Source: Pelecanus crispus
Taxonomy: Eukaryota > Chordata > Aves > Pelecaniformes > Pelecanidae
DNA: 64,000 nt
Assembly: GCF_030463565.1 (NCBI RefSeq)
Contig: NC_134662.1
Location: 4,937,001 to 5,001,000 of the forward strand
Direction of reading: 5' to 3'
The position numbers were made by a program, and so were the translations under genes. Within the stretch, counting starts at the first letter, position 1. The number at the start of each line of letters is the position of its first letter. Under the pieces are notes generated by a model, which was not told where the DNA came from, searched no databases, and saw only the letters and a list, made by a program, of their open reading frames with translations. This document shows, piece after piece, positions 26,501 through 35,900 of this stretch.

Positions 26501-29500
26501 AACAGAGTGTGTTTTCCGGCAAGAAGAGCAGAGAAAGTCTGCAAAGTATGTTTCAGGTGACAGGGAGAGGATGATGCAGCTGCCAGAGCACCTCACTCCC
26601 TGCTGCCTGCTGACTTTTGTACCTTCTCCAAACTCAGGCAGAAAGCCACACAGTTGTAGAAGAACTGGCACCAAGGCAATGAGACACACAGACCTGTGGT
26701 CAAGCAAAAGCCAGAAAGGAAATACCACACAGAAGAGAAATCGGCAAAGAATGTCAAGCTTCGAGGAAGGATCCTATTCAGAGGAAGGCACTGAGAAAAA
26801 CACTTAAGCTTCTTGTGAGTACTCAGGCGTTAACTCATTGCAAAGTAAACATTTGTCCTTTAATCGATAGGAAAGTAAGGCTCTCCACAATTCACTGTTC
26901 CTAAACTACACAAAGGAGCTTGGCAATTCCTTTTAAACAAAGCTGGTCTGCTTGTTTAAGCTCATCAGGACAGGGGAAAAGACAAGTACAGGTGGCTATT
27001 AAGACAGTCTTCAAAGGTAAAATTGCTTCCTAACTAGCCCTCTGCTGCAGACTACCTGTAAAGAGCAATTAACTCCCTCAACTCTCATGTTAAACACCTT
27101 GAGGCTCTTTAGGAGCCAAGAAGAGGCATAACCTGGAAAAACAGGGGGAGTTCTTCAGCAATGATCTGCTCTTCCCACCGATCAGTTAACTTTCTGGATA
27201 TGCTCCCCACGTAATGCATTGGATCACTCGGGAAAATCAGCACTTTAAGAGTGGTTACGCAGCTGAAGACTGTAACAAACGTTAAACACTGCGAATTCCA
27301 ACGTGCACCAGTTTATTCCTAGAAGCGAAGACAGTCTGACCTGTGCAGCTGAAGCCACACTTAGAGAATATTACAGGAAGAGTAACATCGCTTGGAGGCC
27401 TTTGCACCAGCTGCTTTTCCCATCCCAGTTCTGCTCTGCGTGATAATTAGGTTGAAAATAATCAAACAAACAGTTCAGGTTGGGAAGCTCCAATTCCAGC
27501 AGGCTTTAAGAGAACATCTGCCCTTACTGCAAGCCATAAGGTGGATTTCATTTTGCTCCACCTCTAAAGTTGTGTGTTACTAGGGCCCACAGCCCTTGCT
27601 GCCTTCTTCCCCATCTGCCTTCAGCAGGTAAAAAGTGGGCCTTGATCCAATCCGTAGTCTACCAATGTATCATTACTAACTTTTCTTCTTTTGTCTCTCC
27701 ATTAACAGCAATGATTGGGGGCAGGCATCCAAGCTCTTTTTAAGAGGAATACAGATATTTTCTAGGCATTTTTTCCAGTCACAGTACTACAGTAACATGG
27801 CTGTCAATATAAATCACTTACTGCAAGTTGAAAAAGCAATCTACAGTGCCAGTATGGAGTTTGCTGTGAAATCTGAATGGCTTTGCGTAACAGAGGTTTT
27901 GCTGTATCCACTGAATTCTGAAACAGAAACATGCACCCTAATCAACATAAAAAACAGCCTACCGGGAACTTCATCACTAACAATAACTTTTAAACTAGTT
28001 GCATTCTATGTTGACCCCCCCCCATTAAAGTCTCACAGGTCAGGAACCTTAGAACATGAAAACCAACAAAACCAAATATTTAACATGCAGGCCCACACAT
28101 CTACACTTGACTCAAAGTCTGTTCAAAAGTATTAGCTATTTAAGTCCTTTGGCCACTATTCTAACGTGCACTTTTTTCCTACATGTGAGAGAAAAGGCAA
28201 ACACTTGCTTCAGTGACTAGTAAAGACAAGTTAAGGTTTTTCTGGAGAAAAATAATAAAAATAACCTGGGAACACAACAAAAGCCTGAGGAAAACCATCT
28301 ACTTCCCTCCCTCCCCCCAAATTAGCCTGTCTTTGTCTAAATGAGGGCTAAAGAAATGCTTTGGCCAAGTAAACTTCCTTTGCTGAAGAAGACCTGCACT
28401 GCAATTCCAGCAGCAACTTCCACAGTAAGAACGAACACAAGTCTTTCAGGCTTACGCTTTTAGCACTCTATATTTACATTGCAGCTGACCTCTAAAAATT
28501 TCATAAATCCTATTATTAATAGCGATATACTACTCCAAGACCAAAGACACTCAAATTAAACACAGCCCCGCAGCCCCAGGACAACCGACAATTTCTGAAG
28601 CAGTCTCAGTGCACTCACCTCCTGACAATAGAGCTCGGACAGAAGGCTGGCCGCCTCAAACTTAACATCTTCAAATTGGGGAATCTAGCAGCATCAGTTA
28701 AGTAAATATTAAACGCTAGCTGGAACACAGCAACACTCCAAGATCCAAAAAAAACCTTTAGAGAACATACGTGTTAGGAAAGCGGCCCACAACCATGGAA
28801 GTAGATTAAAAATTACTGGCTAAATCCCCATCCCCAGGGCCAGGCTCCCTCTGTGGAGGTGGTTTGTTATCGGAGCTCTCGCTGCGGGAGCGAGGTGGCC
28901 GGGCAGCGACGCTCCTCGCCCGGGAGGCCGGGAAAAGGATACTTGCTGGGATATCAACCACTGCAAGAGAAGACAGCGGGTTAGTCTGCAACCACCACAG
29001 GCCGGCCGCGCTGACAGGGCCCCCCCAGCCGCCCCCCCGGAACTCACCGCCTTCTCCAGGTGCCCGCGGGCCTGGTCGCCGTTGCGGGTGTGGTGGTAGA
29101 GGACGGAGCCGAGCTGGAGGTGGGTGCGGGCCTCCATGCGGGCCGGGGGCTTGCGGGGCAGCACGGCCTGCAGGCAGTGCACGCAGAGCCGCACCTTGGG
29201 CGGGCTCGACGTGCGGAAGTGCTCGGCCAGGCCCAGCAGCGCCAGGTACCACGACTCCCCCCCGGCCGCGCCGCCGCCCGACCCCGACCCCGGCGTGGGC
29301 CCAGCACCAGCACCGCCGCCGCCACCACCGCCGCCACCACCGCCGCCGCCACTGCTGCTGCCGCCGCCACCTCCGCCGCCACCTCCGCCTCCTCCTCCGC
29401 CGCCGGCCCCCCCACCGCCTCCGCCGCCCGCCTCCCCGGAGCCCGCCGCGCCACCCGCCGCCGGCTGCGACTGCTGCTGAGGCGGCGGCTGCTGCTGAGG

Positions 29501-29548
29501 GGCCGCGCCGGCCGCCGAGCCCGACGCGCCCGCCGCCACCGCCGCCAT
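14599..29548 (-). CDS. MAU2: MAU2, cohesin loader subunit (SCC4), 19 coding exons, 687 aa
   Basis: MAU2 partners NIPBL to load cohesin onto chromatin in the nucleus. The spliced product closely follows the human protein (613 aa, from memory), a superhelix of TPR repeats that clasps the NIPBL N-terminus. Minus-strand coding exons in transcript order: 29048-29548, 28943-28960, 28619-28684, 27822-27917, 26086-26180, 25521-25548, 24917-25072, 24230-24376, 23670-23760, 22842-22945, 21727-21804, 21080-21145, 20711-20794, 19628-19677, 19303-19380, 18723-18834, 18056-18146, 16126-16253, 14599-14673. All phases agree, for 688 codons with stop. The start ATG lies in a strong context followed by low-complexity Ala/Gln/Pro/Gly/Ser sequence to residue 99; conserved sequence begins at SWYLALL. 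The protein ends ...SLASLL, as in human. Exon 2 is an 18-nt microexon followed by a U12-type intron, and exon 6 is only 28 nt. It shares a bidirectional promoter with SUGP1. Confidence 0.97.
16801..16885 (-). mobile_element. CR1 LINE 3'-end fragment
   Basis: The plus strand reads GAATTGTTTAGGCTGGAAAA ... AAGATCATCAAGTCCAACC ... AACCTAACGCTACCAAGTC, the reverse complement of the 3' end of a common avian CR1 subfamily. It is 5'-truncated, moderately diverged, and sits in the last MAU2 intron in the gene's own orientation. Confidence 0.85.
23195..23212. repeat. Poly-C tract in a MAU2 intron
   Basis: A run of about 15 C preceded by CACA, in the intron between MAU2 exons 9 and 10. Simple low-complexity sequence. 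Confidence 0.8.
23538..23606. repeat. G/T-rich simple repeat in a MAU2 intron
   Basis: An irregular run of T blocks separated by G pairs, ending in poly-T. It resembles degraded simple sequence, with no protein or transposon homology seen. Confidence 0.6.
28685..28942 (-). other. U12-type intron (MAU2 intron 2)
   Basis: Donor GTATCCTTTT matches the U12 consensus GTATCCTT exactly. Near the 3' end the minus strand reads TTACTTAACT (plus 28696-28705), one mismatch from the core of the U12 branch consensus TTCCTTAACT, with the presumed branch A about 13 nt before the terminal AG, the usual U12 spacing. Length 258 nt, GT-AG termini. Confidence 0.85.
28943..28960 (-). CDS. MAU2: MAU2 microexon 2 (18 nt, WLISQQ)
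   Basis: Six codons between an acceptor at plus 28961-28962 and a donor at 28941-28942, phase 0 at both ends. The peptide WLISQQ joins LEKA of exon 1 to IPQFEDVKF of exon 3, matching the human order. The donor reads GTATCCTTTT, a U12-type site, so recognition of this tiny exon probably depends on the minor spliceosome. Confidence 0.9.
29165..29480 (-). repeat. Trinucleotide-rich region encoding the poly-Gly tract of MAU2
   Basis: Within MAU2 exon 1, interrupted GGC/GGT/AGC-type codons give Gly runs around residues 41-79, broken by SSS and Ala, flanked by Gln/Pro and Gly/Ser-rich parts. The plus strand shows CCGCCGCCAC-type iterations. The human N-terminus is a shorter Ala/Gln stretch (memory), so the expansion is lineage-specific; copy number could vary or be misassembled. 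Confidence 0.8.
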
Positions 29549-29964
29549 CTCAGGACCGCCGCGACAACACGGGCGGGAGGGGCGGGGCGGGGAGCGGCGC
29601 GCGGGGGCCGACGGGATATGGAGTCCGCCCCGCCGCCGCCGCCGCCCGCGCGGGCCGCTGGGAGGTGCCTGCGCGCCTCAGGCGCTGCTGGGAAATGGCG
29701 GGGCGCGCACGGCCTCATGGGAGTTGTAGTCCGGCCGGCCGCTGCCGCCGGGCTGCGCCGGGGGGCCGGGGAAGGAGCGTGGCGGCGGCATCCCCCTCCC
29801 CGCAGCGAGCCGGTTCAGCCCTCTGATCGGTCTCGCTGCCGCGGGAGGCGCGGGAGGCGCGGGAGGCCTCCGCGGGACTACATCTCCCAGAGGCCTTTGC
29901 GGCAGAGCCGTCTGGCGCCGCCCGCCCCGCCAGCCGCGGTGCATCGTGGGACGGGAGCTCCAAA
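29549..29964. promoter_or_regulatory. Bidirectional MAU2/SUGP1 promoter with paired ZNF143-type motifs
   Basis: The two start codons are 416 bp apart and face away from each other in a GC-rich CpG island. Two matches to ACTAYRNNNCCCR, bound by ZNF143/THAP11, are present: ACTACAACTCCCA on the minus strand at 29718-29730 and ACTACATCTCCCA at 29877-29889 on the plus strand. YY1-type sites (ATGGCGG) occur at 29694-29702 and across the MAU2 start codon. No TATA box is seen. This is a typical housekeeping divergent promoter; transcription start sites are not determined. Confidence 0.75.
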
Positions 29965-32900
29965 ATGGACAACCCCAGGGATGCGCCAGGTACGGCCGGT
30001 CCCGCCGAGCCCCCGGCCCCTGCCCCGCCGCCCCTGGCTCGCTGTTACCGCTCCCCGGCCCAGCCCCCGGCCCTGCGGCCTGGCAGCTGGCTGCAGTGCG
30101 GGGGTGGCGGCGGCGCACCGGGCTCGGCGGCCTCCCCGGCGCTGCGTGGGCAGCGACCCGCCCGCGGAGATGCCGGTGGGATTCGTGGGGGGTGTGCGTG
30201 TGTGTGCCCGGGGCAGGGCCGTGGCATCGTCCCCCCGGTCGGTGCGGTGGCTCGGGGAGGCCCCGAACGCTGCAGCTTTAATTTTCACACGCCGCCCCAC
30301 CCCCCCTTTTTCCCGTAGGGAAAGCGAGCCGGTGGTTTGGGGTCGCGCAGTCTAAATCGGCCAAGACGAATGTGAATATTCTTCACCAAGAGGAGTTGAT
30401 AGCGCAGAAAAAGAGAGAAATTGAAGCCAGACTGGAACAGCAAGCGAAACAGAATTACCTGAGCATACAACAGCTACCTCTGTTTGGAGAGTACGGGTGA
30501 ATTACCGTGGTTTTAGATGGGAGCTTCGCTGATGGAAAACGGGCGTGTTTGTCAAATGAAATGGAAGAGATGGGCTTTACAAAGCTCTTGCACTTGGAGG
30601 CAAATACTGAGAAAATTGAGATTGGTAGTTGAGTAAAGGTTAGGATAGGATACTTGCACTTTAATTGATCTAGCCAGGTTTTTCAGATACTAGCGAGAAC
30701 AGGTACGTGCTACCAGCAATCATATTTTTAACAGGGTGTTACTACGCTTTTCTTCCGCTTCCCGTTTGTTGTCTTTCTTATATCCGCAACTCCTAAGGGT
30801 TAGCACAGTTTTCCAGTTAAATGCTTGCCTGGGGTTCTTGGAAGCAGGGTAGTGTAACAAAGCAAGTAGAAATCCTGTTTCAATGGAGTAGTAAACAAGC
30901 CAGGTGGACAGCTTGGATAAATACTGTAAGCAGCAAGCTGAATAGTTCTTGTGCTTTTGAAAAGCTACATGTGTTTTCAACGTTAGATGAGAGAGATTAG
31001 TAGTCACTGGCATTTGTCTTGTTTTCCACTCAAAATAAATGCAGGGAGGGGTGGGCTGGGGAGGATGATGAGTACCATCACCTACTTTTCTTTTTCTGTT
31101 CAGAGATGACGGTACTGACAACGAAGCCTGTGTTTCCAACAAGTTTGTTAATGATGGCAGTTTCCTCCAGCAGTTTCTCAAGCTGCAGAAGGAAAAGTCA
31201 AGTACTGGTAGGTCGACTTCTGAGCAACAGGAGGCCTTCCTTCTCTGCTGATACCAGCTTTGTGTGAGCTGCCTCCATGTATGTTCACTTTAGAAACTGC
31301 TATGCGCTGTTACCAGTATGATTAAGTTCTAAAGCAACGGTGACCCCTTTAGATTTGGATTAAAGTTTTTCTTCATGATGCAATAGGGAGGTTTGCCCTC
31401 TTTCCCTCTATAGGTGCTGTAAAAGAAGCATCTCTCTTCTAGCTTGAATCTTGCTTTGTAAAAATCATCACAGCTTTCATGTTATGCAGCTTTTACCAGT
31501 CAGTGTCTTTAACTTACTCTGAAAGTAATGGCCTATTGCAGCTGTATTACTGCCTGAGTTGTTTTTTGTAACCTTCTGAGATTAAAACAGTAAGGATGCA
31601 CAGGAATTATTTTCCCCTCATTCTTTTCTAAGAAACTCCCCCAAGTTCTACTAATAACTCGGCAAATGCTTCTGCGCCAAATGCTGGGAAGAAACCTATG
31701 CTGTTTGGGAAGCGCCCCGGTCAGGTCCTGAGCAGCATGCTGCACCAAGCGAAGAACTACTCCCATTCCAAACAGACCCCAGTCGTTAACCGCCTCAGTG
31801 TGTTTCAGTCGCCAGATGAAGATGAGGAGGAAGATTATGAGCAGTGGTTGGAAATTAAAGGTAAATGACACCTTCTGCTACGTTGTTTGTTTTGGGGTGC
31901 AGGTTCACTTACCCTAGTGATAGGAGGATCTTTTACCCCAGTAGAGCGTTGGGCTTTTTTCCTTATGCTGTGGATTGGTATTCTTAGCACAGTTCCTGTG
32001 TGCAGACTTCTGCATTGTGAAACATAAATGGCACCAGTTAATGCTGGTGGACTCCTCCAAAGCCAGCTTCAGCAGAAAAGCTGGGGACTGAATGCTGTTA
32101 GATACTCCTTATCCAGCTGAACTCGGTATGGGAGGTGGGTGGGTCACCATAGTTAGACCGGCTCTAGTTTTGTGCCAGGAAGATTTATTTTCTCTGAGTT
32201 ATCAAGGCATAGTGCTTGACTAGTCTGTAAGTCTCTGTGAAAAATAATGTGTAGAGAAGAAATATGTTCTGCTTAATGAAGCTTGATTGTTTGCTAATGA
32301 TGATAATTCTGCTTTTGTATGGTTGAAATCTGTTATGGCTAGTGCCGGGTTCTCTAGAACACACATAGATATAATGCTTGTATTTAAAAAGGAATTTTAG
32401 GTTTTTTAAATGATAGAAAATAAAAAGGCCTCAGTTTGGGTGTGGCTGCGTAAGGTGAAAAATTGTATGTGTTAATATAAGGTTCCGTGTAAGGCACGGA
32501 ACTGTGACCAGGTAAAATCAAAGTTCCTGCCTCTTTTCAAAGTTTCATTAGAAAATCTCACCTCTAGGTCCTGACTGCTTCAAGTAGCATAGAAAACCAA
32601 TGAAGAATGTTGCAGCACTTAACTAACCAAGTTTTTCTGGATAACCTAGGCTAGGAGGCCAGAAGGCAGATTTACTTAATAAGCTGCATTTCATGCATGC
32701 ATATTAATCGAGTATAAAATTAGATTGGAGTTGCTAAATAAGTCACACTAAGCTTTGTGTCATAATTTATTTCATTATATGTTTACAAAACCATGTCTAG
32801 CTATTTCTGGTGGGATTTATAAAAGCGTAATCTTAGCAAGTCTGAACTTAAGCGTGAAATGTGCTGCAGGAATGTGAGAAATAGCCACTGGTTGCAGAGA

Positions 32901-35900
32901 GCAAAGATGGAATGTGGACACTTAATTCAAAGATCGTGGGTTCAAATCTAGTCCAGATCAGTGTGGACAGCTCTGCTTCTGTGTGCTCTCTGTTCAATGC
33001 CCTACCCAAAATACTGTTGTCTAGACAAATGCGTTTAGTTCCCATTGAATGTGTCCTGCACCAGCTCTGTAATCGCTGTCAGTGCATTCCTTTCTTGGCA
33101 CAGAAGCCAAAATACAGTTTCTTGGAGACTGAGCTCTCCTCTTATCTCTGGTGGGATTCCCTCCAAGCGAGGGTTGAGACATGGGCATATGCCAGTAGGA
33201 AGAACTATGTGCTCTGGCTACACAATCTGTCTCTGCTATCTGGGTACAGAGCAATGTCTTGGGAGCTGGAATCTGTTATCTTTAGTGAGTAATGTGGTGG
33301 TTAAAACCAAATTCCTGTTCTTTCCCATTGTGCTTTGTAGGGAGCAGAATTGTCAGAAGCAAATTAGGTTGCAACTGAAGTTGCACCCTAAACTGTGGTG
33401 ATCCAAATCTTAGGCTTTTCCTTGTAGGAAAAATCTAGACAAAATATTAACTTCCTACTAAGGGAGTGCAGGGGCTGACAGTAACCTAGGGATTGTAATT
33501 TGTACAGCTGTGTAAGACTGGATCCCCCATTCATCCTTTTTCTTCCCATTCCCGTTCTACTTTTGTCTGCCGCCTTGGTTCTTAGAAGTAATGTACCTGT
33601 TGCCTGTTTGGTGTGTGAGTTGAACCCCAGTACTGACAGCCTGCTTAAAGTTTTACCCCCAGAGGATGCGGAGACCCGACAAGTGGTGGAAAAGCTGGCT
33701 AGGTTCGTGGCTGAAGGGGGACCAGAATTAGAGAAGGTCGCTATGGAAGACTACAAGGATAACCCAGCTTTTTCGTAAGTGTGGTGATAACTCTTGTCTT
33801 CCAAAGCAGAATGCTGTCTTTTTGTAGGAGAAAAACATCAGCCCTGTGTATGTAGTCCTCGTGGATGTGTTTGGTTTAATTATCATTTGGTGGATTTGAG
33901 CTTTGTTGTGAGTCATTGTCTTATAGCTGAGGCAGAAAGTGATACTGTGATGGTGCTGAGGAGGCGGGTCAGCTAGAGTTAGGGATGCAGCCTGGGAGCT
34001 CTGGCTGCCTGTACAACATCTAGCATACAGGGATACTGGACTCCATCTCGGGACTGGTTCTGTCTCCTCTGCCATTGATACGCTGTGTGCCTGTGGACAG
34101 AGGATTCCCTCTTATATCAGAGGATGCTGTTATTTTTTTCCTTTCAAGTGACACACAAAATTTGGATGCAAGGCCTTAGATTAAAGTTATGTGTATTTAT
34201 ACATTCTGAAGACTTTGTAGTCCCCATTTTAAGTGCAGCCTGAATAGTTTATCTGTTTTGTATTTTTTGGTTTTGAGCTATTTATATCCCAAAGTATCAA
34301 TGTTTGTGTATAGTTGTTCCTGATGCGTATTTTTTGCCCTTTTTTCCTCCATCTCCACCCTAGGTTTTTGCATGATAAGAACAGCAGAGAATTCCTTTAC
34401 TACAGAAAGAAAGTGGCAGAGATAAGAAAAGAGAATCAAAGTTCTCAGGCATCCTCTTCTCAGAAAGGTAATTAAGACTGGAATCTGGAGAATATGAATT
34501 GCATAAGTTAAATCCAACTTCTTCACTCTCTCTGTAACTGCTTGTTAGGTCTGTTCTGGAAACAGTTGGAGTGGATATTTGGCTGTCAATCTGCTGCCTG
34601 TAAATAAAATTTCAAAATGGAAGGAGATGGTGATGATACATCACCATGATGGCATCAAACTCTTGTGCCAAAACGGTTGTTTTCCAAGCCCACAGCATGC
34701 TATACCATGCTCTATGTAAAGGGCTCTTGAAAGAGATTTTAGTTGTATTTCTCCAAAATCCTTAACAAAGTCAACTAAACTGATTCTCCACCATGCGTGT
34801 TCTGGCGAGTGTTTCAGCCCTGAAAATGCATTTAGGAAAAGTGCTTTTTTTCAGATGTTTTTATTTGGTTTGTTATCAATGAAAACGGCTGGTTTGCTTC
34901 TTGAACATAATCCCCATTTCTGCTGCCTTTTCCCTGACTAAAGCTTTTATTTTCTGCTTGGGACATAAATCCTTGCAAGTAAGGGACTGTGTTTTCAGGT
35001 GGGAAGACAGCAGAAGTGGGTGACCTGCCAACAGGCAGGTGGCGTGAGCAGTGGAATCTGGTTAACTGTGTTAAGAGGCAGAAATTATTTAGTGGTTGAA
35101 GTGTGGTCTGTGGGCCAGGCATTTATTGCTTCTGGTGCAGCCTCTGTTTCAGGCCTGTGTGTGGCCCTGGCGAATCACTCAGCCTCTCTGTGTCAGCTTC
35201 CTTTGCTGTGGAAATGAGTATTAATGCAATTTTGCTGTCATGCTGATGAGTTAACAGCTTAAACAAATCATTATTTAATAGACTGTAGGCTGAAAGAGCT
35301 TTTTACCAATATCAACTAACTGATAACAACAGTTTGGAAGCTAAGCAGTATTATCCATACTTTACAGGTGTGGAATATTGAAGCAAGGAAAGGTTATGAC
35401 TTGTCCATGGCTTATAATCATGTCTTCTGCCTCCTGTGCCAGCACACTGGAGTACTGGCACTGGTACTGTGCAGGTAGCAAATCTCATATAAGGCTGTCG
35501 TGGCTAAATAACGTATTTGCCTGGCTCCTTATAAACATCAAATATGCTTGAAATATTAATGAGCAGAGCCTTCTCTGTGCCTTTGGACTAAGGCTACACT
35601 AGCTGCCTCTTCCAGGTGAGGATTGGGGCTGTTCCATGGAGAATTTCCTCTGTCCTACAACCTGCTCCTAAAATGGCCAGCAGATGTGTAGTGACAGTAG
35701 GTACAAGTGGGATTACGGTGTGGTATTAGTCGGCCACTTTTTCTGAGGCTTTCCCGTTGCTCCTGGGGACGTCAGTGGCAAAGTCTTTAACTAGAGATAA
35801 TTGCGAGTGCTGAGGTGTAACCCTATGGAAAAGCGCCTGACACGAGGAAGAAAAAGACTTCCTCTGCCGTAGAGAGAAACAAGTGTCCATCTTTGAAGAC

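Noticed and set aside
29060-30355. 431-codon ORF on the + strand across the MAU2 exon 1 region
   Set aside because: It is the shadow of MAU2 exon 1 and the GC-rich divergent promoter; the minus-strand frame carries the conserved protein.
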